64,000 bases of DNA from Plasmodiophora brassicae (lineage: Eukaryota; Endomyxa: Phytomyxea; Phytomyxea; Plasmodiophorida). The position numbers were made by a program, and so were the translations under genes. The stretch spans positions 1-64,000 of the forward strand of contig CP145416.1 of NCBI GenBank assembly GCA_036867785.1, given 5' to 3'. The notes beneath the pieces are model-generated. The model made no database searches. It had not been told where the DNA came from and was given only the letters and a program-made list of their open reading frames with translations. The stretch's first letter is position 1; each line of letters starts with the position of its first letter. Positions 1 through 9,612 of this stretch are shown here, in pieces.

Positions 1-385
1 AAAACCCTAAAACCCTAAAACCCTAAAACCCTAAAACCCTAAAACCCTAAGCCCTAAAACCCTAAAACCCTAAAACCCTAAAACCCTAAAACCCTAAAAC
101 CCTAAAACCCTAAAACCCTAAAACCCTAAAACCCTAAAACCCTAAAACCCTAAAACCCTAAAACCCTAAAACCCTAAAACCCTAAAACCCTAAAACCCTA
201 AAACCCTAAAACCCTAAAACCCTAAAACCCTAAAACCCTAAAACCCTAAAACCCTAAAACCCTAAAACCCTAAAACCCTAAAAAACCCTAAAAACCCTAA
301 AAACCCTAAAACCCTAAAAAACCCTAAAACCCTAAAAACCCCTAAAAACCCTAAACCCTAAAAAACCCTAAGCCCTAAAAAAACC
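1..385. repeat. Telomere repeat array (CCCTAAAA)n
   Basis: About 280 bp of almost perfect AAAACCCT units, read on the other strand as TTTTAGGG. One early variant carries GCCCTAAAA near position 50. From about 281 to 385 the array degenerates, with extra A or C in the units. The C-rich strand reads inward from base 1, as expected at a left chromosome end. This repeat type is known in several protists and in Chlamydomonas, so it narrows the organism but does not decide it. Confidence 0.97.
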
Positions 386-1340
386 CAGGCAACCGGCACA
401 CGTACTGAAAGGGCGTTGGAAATGCTGTCCGATGCACCTGGTTTCAGAGCAATATGGAATTTCCCGAAGGCGAACAGCACGCAGATGCACAGCAGTTCTC
501 AGTGGACGCCGTCACCGCCGCCGACCAACTGTCAACAGCCGCGTCTCGAATCGACAGGCAACCGGCACACGTACTGAAAGGGCGTTGGAAATGCTGTCCG
601 ATGCACCTGGTTTCAGAGCAATATGGAATTTCCCGAAGGCGAACAGCACGCAGATGCACAGCAGTTCTCAGCGGACGCCGTCACCGCCGCCGACCAACTG
701 TCAACAGCCGCGTCTCGAATCGACAGGCAACCGGCACACGTACTGAAAGGGCGTTGGAAATGCTGTCCGATGCACCTGGTTTCAGAGCAATATGGAATTT
801 CCCGAAGGCGAACAGCACGCAGATGCACAGCAGTTCTCAGTGGACGCCGTCACCGCCGCCGACCAACTGTCAACAGCCGCGTCTCGAATCGACAGGCAAC
901 CGGCACACGTACTGAAAGGGCGTTGGAAATGCTGTCCGATGCACCTGGTTTCAGAGCAATATGGAATTTCCCGAAGGCGAACAGCACGCAGATGCACAGC
1001 AGTTCTCAGCGGACGCCGTCACCGCCGCCGACCAACTGTCAACAGCCGCGTCTCGAATCGACAGGCAACCGGCACACGTACTGAAAGGGCGTTGGAAATG
1101 CTGTCCGATGCACCTGGTTTCAGAGCAATATGGAATTTCCCGAAGGCGAACAGCACGCAGATGCACAGCAGTTCTCAGCGGACGCCGTCACCGCCGCCGA
1201 CCAACTGGTCAACAGACGCGTCTCGATTCGACAGGCAACCGGCGGACGTACTGAAAGGGCAGGCGAAATGCAATCAGATGCATCTAGTGCAACGGCAACA
1301 GAGAAATCACAGGGTGAACAGCAGGCATGCCCGGACAAGT
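386..1340. repeat. Subtelomeric satellite, 169-bp unit
   Basis: Units start at 386, 555, 724, 893 and 1062, exactly 169 bp apart and almost identical. A sixth, diverged and shortened copy starts at 1231. Each unit is open in several frames on both strands because 169 is not a multiple of three, which produces a ladder of similar ORFs that I do not regard as genes. The array abuts the degenerate telomere repeat with no spacer. Confidence 0.95.
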
Positions 1341-1503
1341 TAAATCAGCGTCGCCTGGATAATAGTGTATGGCATTCCGCACGGTGGCCGATCGGGTGGG
1401 TGCGGTTGCGCAGCTTCAGGGCCTCGTGCATCAACAGCAGCGCAGGCTGGGCACGGATGACACCTGGACACCGAATGCCGAGCGGTTACATCAGGACAGT
1501 GTC

Positions 1504-2489
1504 GTAAACCGACGGATTTCATAACGACGCCGGCACGCACGCCAGATGTGGAGGTAGTACAAACGGAAACGCGGGACACCTGTCAGGGTCGACCTTCGCC
1601 ATGTGAGTCACGCCGGCTAAACGAAGTACTGAAGGCGCCGACGCATCGTGCCCAGACCATGACTGGAAATGCGGCAGGGCTGCAGCGTGCGGTCTAGCCA
1701 TGGTTGATCATCAGGGCGCAGGTTTGCTGGAGAACGAGACGCCAGGCGATGCCATCCATGATTCGCAAGTGCCAAAACAGTCCACACTCGGCATTTTGCG
1801 CACTCCCACGGAGTTCAGTTCTGACTTAGTGAAATCAGGAAATCTGCCCAGTCGCGCTACATTCTTGGCGATACGAGAGGAACGGTGGCACATATGCCAA
1901 CGGAAACATCCCAGCTGCCTCTGATTTTCCCTGCTCTTCCCAACGATAGCGTCATGTTCAACTGACGGTGGCCCAAACTCGCAAACAACCCCTTGTAAAC
2001 CGACGGATTTCATGACGACGCCGGCACGCACGCCAGACGTGGAGGTAGTACAAACGGACACGCGCGACACCTGTCAGGGTCGACCTTCGCCATGTGAGTC
2101 ACGCCGGCTAAACGAAGTACTGAAGGCGCCGACGCATCGTGCCCAGACCCTGACTGGAAAGGCGGCAGGGCTGCAGCGTGCGCTCTAGCCATGGTTGATC
2201 ATCAGGGCCCAGGTTTGCTGGAGAACGAGATGCCAGGCGATGCCATACATGATTCGCTGGCAGTGCGAAAACAGTCCACACTCGGCATTTTGCGCACTCC
2301 CACGGAGTTCAGTTCTGACTTAGTGAAATCAGGAAATCTGCCCAGTCGCGCTACATTCTTGGCGATACGAGAGGAACGGTGGCACATATGCCAACGGAAA
2401 CATCCCAGCTGCCTCTGATTTTCCCTGCTCTTTCCAACGATAGCGTCATGTTCAACTGACGGTGGCCCAAACCCGCAAACAACCCCTTG
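1504..2489 (+). repeat. Two tandem 491-494 bp monomers upstream of the LINE
   Basis: Monomer 1 spans about 1504-1994 and monomer 2 about 1995-2489. Both begin with GTAAACCGACGG and end with AACAACCCCTT. They differ by a few substitutions and a 3-bp insertion in the second copy. The second monomer runs straight into GTAAATGC and the LINE ORF1 start at 2493. Placement and phasing resemble the tandem 5' promoter monomers of some LINEs such as mouse L1. They could instead be a second subtelomeric satellite. Confidence 0.85.
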
Positions 2490-2492
2490 TAA

Positions 2493-3770
2493 ATGCAACA
2501 GACAGGCTGCATGGACCCCCAATTCAGCAAGATCGGGGAACTGACGCGGACCCGTGCCGCAAGGCCCAGTCCGGCCACGTACGCTGAAGCCGCCACCAGC
2601 AGCGCGCCTGGACCTGTTGCGGGCAGCACGACGCAAGTCATGCAGTGGCGACCGCTCTACCCCATCGATGACACCCGCGCCGTCGGCGCCCCGCCTCGGT
2701 CGACAACGATGCTCAGCTGGAAGCTACGCCCGGTGTACGTTCGCGGTTTTCGACGCCAGCCGCTCAGTGCAATCCGTCGAATCCTGAAAACGAAGGGCTT
2801 CGACATTCGCAAGATTGTCGAAATCGGGTTCCTGCATGGGACGTCGATGCTCGAGGTGTGGGCCTACGAGCACGAGACCAACGACATCGTCAACCGGCTC
2901 ATTCACCACGACTACCGGACGTACTTCGACCGGCGCCCGACAGAACCGTTCCTGTTCGATTCGGCGGCGTTCCGCAAGCTGGCCAAGCCAGAGCAAGAGC
3001 AGTTCGCGAACGAGAACTTCATCTATCGGCTGGAGCGAATCACGAGCCGCGTTGACAGCTGTCTGCGACGATCCGCGAAGCGGCAGTTCGAGGCAATGCT
3101 TGACTGGGAGCGGTCAAGGGCGGCACCGGCCCCTGATCATCACCACGTGCCCATGGCACCGGCTGGGGAGCAGCCACGCCCGCCGATGAGCTCGGGGCCT
3201 ATGAGGCCCACTGACGCGCCGCCTGCTGTTGTTCCTGTGCAGGCTGCCCCAAGTACTGACGAGAGCGTGGCGCCCGCCGAAAGCCCCACTGATGACGTTC
3301 CTGTCACGCCCGAGGACGACCGCCCAAGCATTGACATCTGCGACGACGACGCCCACACCAATGCCGATTCATGCAGCTCATGTGCGATGGAGGCGCTGTA
3401 CCCTCCAGTCGCCTCAATCATCAACGAGCTCGCGCCACCATCTTCCGACCTGGTGGAAATGCCGGCGGACGACGTCCGAGACGACAACGCGTTCCAGCTC
3501 GACAGCCAGAAGTCGTACAGCATGCGGCGTAGGCCGATCGCCAAACGCCAAGCTGTATCGCTGACGCTGGAGGAGGAGGAGGAGGATGAACCATCTGGCG
3601 CGGCGGACGAACGAGCTGGCGGCGGCCCAGCCGCCTCCGCTGACAACGATGCTGCAGCACGCAGCGCATCCCAGACCGACGAACAGGGCACCATGCGCCC
3701 TGTCCTGCCGGCGCCGGCCTCGGCCGGTCTGGCAGGGACGACTGAGACGAACCCCACGCAGCGATGCTGA
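2493..3770 (+). CDS. LINE ORF1 protein
   Basis: A 425-residue protein encoded by the first LINE ORF, presumably binding the element's RNA. A compact basic segment around residues 75-130 (YVRGFRRQPLSAIRRILKTK onward) resembles a conserved block of other LINE ORF1 proteins. I could not identify a Cys/His knuckle. Residues from about 210 on are low-complexity, rich in Pro, Ala, Asp and Glu, with an EEEEEDE stretch near 360. The start is the first ATG after the monomer junction. Its stop overlaps the ORF2 start in the string ATGCTGA, suggesting coupled translation. Assignment as ORF1 rests mainly on position and weak similarity. Confidence 0.75.
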   Translation: MQQTGCMDPQFSKIGELTRTRAARPSPATYAEAATSSAPGPVAGSTTQVMQWRPLYPIDDTRAVGAPPRSTTMLSWKLRPVYVRGFRRQPLSAIRRILKTKGFDIRKIVEIGFLHGTSMLEVWAYEHETNDIVNRLIHHDYRTYFDRRPTEPFLFDSAAFRKLAKPEQEQFANENFIYRLERITSRVDSCLRRSAKRQFEAMLDWERSRAAPAPDHHHVPMAPAGEQPRPPMSSGPMRPTDAPPAVVPVQAAPSTDESVAPAESPTDDVPVTPEDDRPSIDICDDDAHTNADSCSSCAMEALYPPVASIINELAPPSSDLVEMPADDVRDDNAFQLDSQKSYSMRRRPIAKRQAVSLTLEEEEEDEPSGAADERAGGGPAASADNDAAARSASQTDEQGTMRPVLPAPASAGLAGTTETNPTQRC

Positions 3771-6700
3771 TCGCTGCGTGGAATTCCGATGGCCTGGACG
3801 CTGCCAAGCTCCAGGCCACGGCCGCCTTCTTCAGAGATCGTCGCCTCACGGCGGCGGTCTTTGTGGAAACCTATGTACGTTCTGAATCGCTACTAACCAA
3901 TGTTCTCACAGATTACCAAATTCGACATGTCGCTGGCGGGCGATCCGCCAACGAACTTAGGGGCCATGGTGGCATCAGCATCATGGTCCCGGCCGCTGTG
4001 GCGCTGCGGGAGGTCGCCCGCGAGCGCAAGTGCATCACTCCAAGGTGGGCGGTTTGGCGCGTTGGCGAGGACCTTGTCGTCGCCGGCGTGTACATCCGCC
4101 CGGCCAGGTCACTGCCTGTCGACACGTACCAGATGACGCTGTTCGGCCTCGCCAACGCCATTGCGACGCACTGCTCGGACGGGGACCGTCTCGCCATTGT
4201 CGGCGACTTTAACGCTCGCCTCGGCGACGTCTCCGGCGACAGCACGTCCTGCCCGCGGAAGCCTCACGTCATGGAGCTGGTCGGCCGGTGCTCACTGTCA
4301 CTCTTGAACTATGCACTCCGCGGCGATCCCAGTCGCTGGACATTCGTGGTGCCCAACGGCAACGGACGCTCCGTCGTCGATCTCGCCTTGACCCGCGGTC
4401 TCGACTCTGCGCGCCTCAGCGTGGTCGACGCACCGATCAGCACGGCGCATCGCATGCTGGTTGTCGCGAGCGATCACGTCGTGCCGGAACGCGTTGACCC
4501 GAAGCGCTACTCCTGGGCGCGCAGGATGTTCGCTGACCCGGACGATCGCCCAGCCCTGTCGGTCCTGCTGGCCCCGGCCTACAACTATCTACGTGCCCTG
4601 TGGCTGGATGCCACCCGTGATTTCGACGAGATCGCTGACCACCCTACCGCAGCCCTGCAGGACGCCGTCGACAGCCTGTACCGCCACACCACTGACGTCC
4701 TTCGCGCCGTTCTCGAGGACATCGCCTGCTGGCCCAGCTCCCGGTCCAAGCGAGGTCGCACGGCAACGATGCGTCCCGACTGGCAGGCGCTGCAGCGCTG
4801 CGACCTGCGCTTCTACCTCAGCTCGATGCGACGCGTCTTTGCGGCCACGTCGCAGCTGCAGCCCAGCCAGCGCCCGTCCATCGAGGAATTCGCCGACCAT
4901 TGGAAAGCGGTCTTCGAGAAGCCGGGCGTGGACGACGGCCCGCGCCTGCGTTCCCCGCGCCTCTCCACCGACCTGGACGACGAGGAGTGCCATGCGTTCG
5001 GCCCCGCTGTCGTCACCGCCATCATCAAACGGCATGAGTGGATGAAGGGGGTCGGCCCGGACAACATACCGATGGACCTCCTGAAGTGTGACCCGGATGC
5101 CGCCGGCCCCTGGATATCCTGCATGTTCACCTGCTTGTACACTGTGCAGCTCGTGCCGTCTGACTGGCGGTCGGCGCTCGTTGTGCCCGTGCACAAACGG
5201 AACACCGAACCCGCCGACCCGTCGAACTGGCGAGGCATTGCGCTGCAGTCCCACCTCCGGAAGGCATATGAGACGTGTCTGATCACGTACATGCACCTGA
5301 AGGGGTGGCTGCAGATGCACTTCCTCCAGTTTGGATTTCGGCGAGGCATCGGTGTCCCCGAAGCCGTGTGGGTGGCCGACGAGCTGACCACCCACTGGGC
5401 GGCACGACGCAAGCCGCTGATCGAGGTCCTCCTCGACATGAGGAAGGCGTATGATAGCGCCCGCCGCATTCATGTCTACTCGAAGCTACGCAGACGAGGC
5501 GTACCTGCACATATCATCGCCGTTCTGCAGGCCTTGTTTGACGGCTGCCATTTCATCATTGCTCTGGACGGGCAGCTGTCCGAGCGGATCGCCGCGCTCG
5601 TCGGCCTATTCCAGGGCGCGATTGGCTCCCCTGACTTATTCAACGTCCTGATCGACGACCTGCCGTACCTGATCGTGTCGCGGTTCGGCGACGAGGCCCC
5701 GATGTTCGACCACATGCCGGTGCCCTGCCAGTTCTACGCCGACGACACCCTGCTGCACGCCTTCACCGACCAGATGGCCCAGGCTATGATGGACCTCTGT
5801 CAGGAGTACGCGCAGCGGCACGAACTCGAGTGGAACGCGACGAAATCGATCGTCTCCAGGCCGAGGACGTCGACCGCCGCGCAGCCGGCAGCCCTGACCA
5901 TCGGCGGCAACCGCGTCGTCGAGGAGCACGAGCTCGACAAGCCGGTGTGCTTCCTGGGCGTCGTCATGAAGGATGGTCGCCTCGATCATCGAGCCCAGCT
6001 CGCCTCGCGGACAGCCAAAGCCGAGAAGGCCATGATCGGGATCATGCACTCGGGCGTGTTCAGCACGAAGCACCTGTCGATCGTCCGGAAGACGCGCGTC
6101 GTCGGCGCCTGGATCCGTTCGCGCGCCGAGTACGGACTCGCCATCAGCAACAGCCACGTCGGCCTACTGAAGAAGCTCGACCAGCTGCAGAAGTCGGCCG
6201 CCGCCCTGTTCTTCGGTGGATACCGCCGCCGCATCGGCTCGTCCCTGATGCTCCGGTACGCGGGACTCGTGCCCGCCGCTGCCCGCCAGGCCAAGCTGCG
6301 CGCCCGGTTCGCGTTCAAGCAGATCACGTGGTCGGAGCAGATCAAGGATGGCGATCGCGTCCCGTTCCTGGTCCGCGTCACGCGCTGGGCGCTCAGCAAC
6401 CCGCGCAGCCGATTCAACATGATGCTGAAGGGCTGCAAGGTCTACGCGGACGCAACCGCCATCTACAGGAACGGCCGTGACGCCCGCGAGCAACGCGCCC
6501 GTGAAGAACTCGCCGACGCCGAAGCCGGCCGCCCGACGCGGAAGCGCCCACGCCTGCCCGATCGGCAAGACGCCCTGCTGCAAGCGCTCGAGCTCCACAC
6601 GTGGGCTGCCGCTGATGCGTCCTGCAAGCTGATGCGCCTGCAGCTACAGCCGTATAACCTCCCGTTTCCGGCGGCGTACCACTCGGGCGACGACGCATAT

Positions 6701-7528
6701 GCGGTGGCTTCATGGGTCACGAACCGCATACCGGGCTCGAACGCCCAGTGCCGGGCGTGCAACGACAAGAACCTCTCGAGGTATCACATTGCTGCCCGTT
6801 GCACTGAATCGTCGCGCCTGCTCAGGCCAATCATCGACTGGCGCATCCGTGCCTTGCACTTCAACAGGGCGGACACGGGCGTCGCCATCGACTACGTCGC
6901 CATCCAGCTCAACGATTACGCACGCCTGACGGCGCCGCCCGCCAGAGAAGACGACCGTCTACGACCGCGCCGCATGCCGGATAAGCGCCACCCGACGTTT
7001 CGGCTGAGCGATCGCCAGCGACGCTGGCTGGCCGTCCTGGGCACGTTCATCCGCGCCGTTGCCGCCCGCTGCATCCGCGGCGAGTCGCTCGCCATCTCCG
7101 CTCAGGGCGTCGCTGCGCTTGCTGGCCTGGACGCGACGCTATGGAACGAGATCAGCGACGATGAGGACAACGAGAACGCGCGAGTCGCCGTTGAAGTTGC
7201 CGAACACGTCCTCGACGACCCTGCACTGGTCGGGTTCCTGGGCGGTGCGGACATAGCCGGCCCAGAGATCGATGCCGATGCCCGAGTTCGTCGACGCGCC
7301 CACCATCTCTCGCCGACGGCGATAATGACGGCCATCGTGATGAGATGTATTGCCAACGCGACCGGGCGACCGGCGGAAGCCGACGCTGGACCCCAGCATG
7401 AAGCTCGTGTGCCGCTGCGCCCCGACGCGCCGTCGCCTGCATCGTCGCCCGGCCGTGTCCAGTCGCCATTAGACGGGCACAGTGCGGCCGACATAGAGCG
7501 CCGCGCGCGTTCATGGCGCCCGCCGTGA
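3764..7528 (+). CDS. LINE ORF2: APE endonuclease and reverse transcriptase
   Basis: A 1254-residue polyprotein that nicks target DNA and reverse-transcribes the element RNA. The N-terminal APE-like endonuclease covers residues 1-240, with AAWNSDG, VETYV, GVYIRP, GDFNARLGD (about 146) and the terminal SDH (about 235). The reverse transcriptase spans roughly 430-720: VVPVHKR...NWRGIAL, FGFRRGIG, LLDMRKAYDSAR, LFQGAIGSPDLF and the catalytic YADD at about 657. A C-x2-C-x8-H-x4-C cluster (CRACN...HIAARC) lies near 996-1013. No RNase H domain is recognisable. The frame is intact throughout, so the copy may be active. The start ATG sits inside the end of ORF1. Confidence 0.95.
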   Translation: MLIAAWNSDGLDAAKLQATAAFFRDRRLTAAVFVETYVRSESLLTNVLTDYQIRHVAGGRSANELRGHGGISIMVPAAVALREVARERKCITPRWAVWRVGEDLVVAGVYIRPARSLPVDTYQMTLFGLANAIATHCSDGDRLAIVGDFNARLGDVSGDSTSCPRKPHVMELVGRCSLSLLNYALRGDPSRWTFVVPNGNGRSVVDLALTRGLDSARLSVVDAPISTAHRMLVVASDHVVPERVDPKRYSWARRMFADPDDRPALSVLLAPAYNYLRALWLDATRDFDEIADHPTAALQDAVDSLYRHTTDVLRAVLEDIACWPSSRSKRGRTATMRPDWQALQRCDLRFYLSSMRRVFAATSQLQPSQRPSIEEFADHWKAVFEKPGVDDGPRLRSPRLSTDLDDEECHAFGPAVVTAIIKRHEWMKGVGPDNIPMDLLKCDPDAAGPWISCMFTCLYTVQLVPSDWRSALVVPVHKRNTEPADPSNWRGIALQSHLRKAYETCLITYMHLKGWLQMHFLQFGFRRGIGVPEAVWVADELTTHWAARRKPLIEVLLDMRKAYDSARRIHVYSKLRRRGVPAHIIAVLQALFDGCHFIIALDGQLSERIAALVGLFQGAIGSPDLFNVLIDDLPYLIVSRFGDEAPMFDHMPVPCQFYADDTLLHAFTDQMAQAMMDLCQEYAQRHELEWNATKSIVSRPRTSTAAQPAALTIGGNRVVEEHELDKPVCFLGVVMKDGRLDHRAQLASRTAKAEKAMIGIMHSGVFSTKHLSIVRKTRVVGAWIRSRAEYGLAISNSHVGLLKKLDQLQKSAAALFFGGYRRRIGSSLMLRYAGLVPAAARQAKLRARFAFKQITWSEQIKDGDRVPFLVRVTRWALSNPRSRFNMMLKGCKVYADATAIYRNGRDAREQRAREELADAEAGRPTRKRPRLPDRQDALLQALELHTWAAADASCKLMRLQLQPYNLPFPAAYHSGDDAYAVASWVTNRIPGSNAQCRACNDKNLSRYHIAARCTESSRLLRPIIDWRIRALHFNRADTGVAIDYVAIQLNDYARLTAPPAREDDRLRPRRMPDKRHPTFRLSDRQRRWLAVLGTFIRAVAARCIRGESLAISAQGVAALAGLDATLWNEISDDEDNENARVAVEVAEHVLDDPALVGFLGGADIAGPEIDADARVRRRAHHLSPTAIMTAIVMRCIANATGRPAEADAGPQHEARVPLRPDAPSPASSPGRVQSPLDGHSAADIERRARSWRPP

Positions 7529-7674
7529 ACGCTGCGCACTCCGCCGATCCTGTCACTCGAGTCAAGCCTGTCCTATTCACGTCCGTTCCCGCCGAGCTCA
7601 CGACGCTTTAGCTGTATCTGACAAATACAAATAGAAGTTCCTTTGCCCTACGGATTTGGTTCCTGCTTGTTTTA

Positions 7675-7804
7675 ATCGGGGTTGGCGTCGCGGACGTCTT
7701 TGAGAGGCTTGTTCGCCGCCGCGTTCGCCGTGTTCAAGCAGCGCGACGCCGACGCCGCGGCGGCGAACAAGGCTCTCAAAGACGTCCGCGACGCCAACCC
7801 CGAT
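7675..7804. repeat. Large inverted repeat (49-bp arms)
   Basis: Arms 7675-7723 and 7756-7804 are reverse complements over 49 bp with one mismatch, separated by a 32-bp loop. The right arm is open in frame as part of an 88-codon ORF (7682-7948) rich in Ala and Asp, for which I see no family. It lies just past the LINE coding region, so it may mark an insertion-associated rearrangement. Confidence 0.93.
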
Positions 7805-8360
7805 GACCCGCGCCTGCCCGACATGGAGCGCGACGCCGCCGCCGCCGAGCGTGCCCGCGACGCTGCCGTGGCCGTCTATGTCGCGTCACGTACCGCCGCC
7901 CCGCCCGCCGGTACTTCTTGCCTCGATTTACGCGTGGCTATATTTTGATAACGCTGGTTGGACTTCTAGAGGACACGACGACCCTCGTAGGCGATTGGTT
8001 TCTCGTCGCTGCAAGAAAGACGGTTGCTCATGTATATGCTTTATTTCGGCGTCCATGGCCGGATTGGCAACAATTGGGGTCCACTGCTGATAGTTCTCAA
8101 CGGCGTTATCGCCAACATGCACCCGCCCTCAGCCGTAGATTTTCGCTGATAAATGTTCGCGAACAGTTTTTTGATATTATAGCGCGCAGCCATACCTGTC
8201 GGGGACGGGTGGGATCGCGGCGCTGTTCCTGTTCCTGTTTCGAGTCTGCAACCGCCGTCGTTAAGGGCTGGTGCACTTCGACGACGAGCGAAACACAATT
8301 AAATCTATCGTGTTGTCCCGCGTCTGCAGACCCTTGACGGTACCCAATGTCACACTATTA
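7805..8360. other. No gene seen (subtelomeric spacer)
   Basis: GC content drops compared with the LINE. Short ORFs on both strands show no recognisable domain, codon bias or splice structure. I see no repeat shared with the flanks. Confidence 0.6.
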
Positions 8361-8362
8361 GG

Positions 8363-9356
8363 GTGTTGAACGCGTTTGAGCCAATTGCACCGGTCCATAT
8401 CCTTCGCTGTTTGCCTGGATGGAACCGCGTATCGGGCACGGCGCCCTGGGTGGACCTGTACAACCAGGTGATGAACCCAGCCCTGGATGCGAACGTGGCG
8501 TCGTACGTGCTCGTCGAGCTCATCAGCCGCCTGGGCGACGCCGACCAGGCGACACGGTCGTTTCCTGCCGGGTATCAGCACGACGCCGACGATTTCGTCC
8601 TGGAACTGCTATCGCAGATGGAGGCATACCGTATGGTCGGGCATACCGTATGGTCGGTTCTGATGGACACGCTATTGTTCGCAGTCTCGTCGAAGACGTA
8701 ATTGACACATGTGCGACCTGCGGCCATGCCTCGTCGCGCCCGCCTTGTCAGCAGCCCGTCGTGATGCTGCAGGGTTGCCACCAGCGAGTCAAACTGTCAG
8801 CGGTTCTAGTCGGGGAGCAGTCAACAACGATAACCAGGAGGTGCACCTCCAAGAGGCCTTGCAAACCTGGTCACGATGTCGAGCATCGGTCAACGAACTT
8901 CCGCCACATGGCCAGCATGCCCAGGCCCGGATCACTGTTGATTGTTCGACAGGATCCAATGGAGATCGTCCAGGAATCCGGCCCTGATGGAGCGCAGATC
9001 AGCATGGCGCGTCGTAGGACCACTGTGGTAGGTGCAGGACATCAAGCGATGATGATGGGTGGATCTCTTGGATATCTGATATCTCCTCTGTGCAGGACGT
9101 GGTGCCAGAATTGGCATTCCAGGTCGGCAGTGCTTTCTTCGACCTCGTTGGCCTGGTCGATTATCAGGGTGGTGACACCCAGTTGGCTGGGAACGATGAA
9201 GGGCATTACATATCGTGGGTTAAGCAACCCGGCGGTTCCTGGGCCTTCTGCGACACCAGTCGCCTAGTGCGGTATGGAGAGTCCCAAGTGGCTCGCCTGC
9301 TCGACAAGCGCGTCTACAGGCTGCTCTTCTACCGATGCATTGGTATCCGTTTATAA
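8363..9356 (+). pseudogene. Ubiquitin carboxyl-terminal hydrolase (USP) pseudogene
   Basis: Pieces of a USP catalytic domain occur in order but in different frames. At 8363-8640 is a segment with GYQHDADDFVLELLSQME, matching the QQDAHEFL box. Around 8700-8760 is a zinc-ribbon piece, DTCATCGH. Near 8925 is PRPGSLLIVRQ, like the PPVLIIQLKRF box. At 9090-9356 is the His-box region LVGLVDYQGGD...GHYISWVKQPG...AFCDTSRLVRYG, with the catalytic His in GHY. The Cys box that should begin the domain is not found upstream. A 17-bp tandem duplication at 8624-8657 accounts exactly for the first frame change. A multi-exon intact gene is possible but unlikely, since the Cys box is missing. Confidence 0.75.
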
Positions 9357-9612
9357 ATTCGCCTTTTTAACTTTACGCACGGGACGGGTCTGTTTGACAT
9401 GCAGCATCGCGAGCGTCGATGCTCGAGTGCCAATGTCTAAGGGTTGGCATTGCCTGGCGAAACCAGGCATGGCAACGTCGTGGAAGGATCTGCCATGGTC
9501 GACACGCAGGGACGGGCGTAACGTCGACGTACTCGCCGGGGACGGACGGCGTCCCGCCGTGCACCGATTGCACGGAACGCTGCCGGTCGGCACCAGCTGA
9601 CGCCAGGAAGCC

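Larger units (their letters stand above)
2490..7674 (+). mobile_element. Non-LTR retrotransposon (LINE), two ORFs, appears whole
   Basis: Two long uninterrupted ORFs overlap by 7 bp: an ORF1 of 425 codons and an ORF2 of 1254 codons with APE-type endonuclease, reverse transcriptase and a C-terminal Cys/His cluster. The 5' end lies at the monomer junction near 2490, or at 1504 if the monomers belong to the element. The 3' end is uncertain: non-coding sequence follows the stop at 7528 and an inverted repeat begins at 7675. I found no clear poly(A) tail or target-site duplication. Open ORFs suggest recent insertion. A fragment of a related copy lies at 30358-30623 on the minus strand. Confidence 0.9.

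Noticed and set aside
386-1340. Possible CRISPR-like array
   Set aside because: Units are contiguous 169-bp repeats with no unique spacers, in a eukaryotic subtelomere.
432-1507. Ladder of 71-183 codon ORFs on both strands
   Set aside because: They are translations of the 169-bp satellite and repeat with its period; there is no independent coding signal.
3140-3757. 205-codon minus-strand ORF opposite LINE ORF1
   Set aside because: Ser/Ala-rich shadow of a GC-rich coding strand with no domain.
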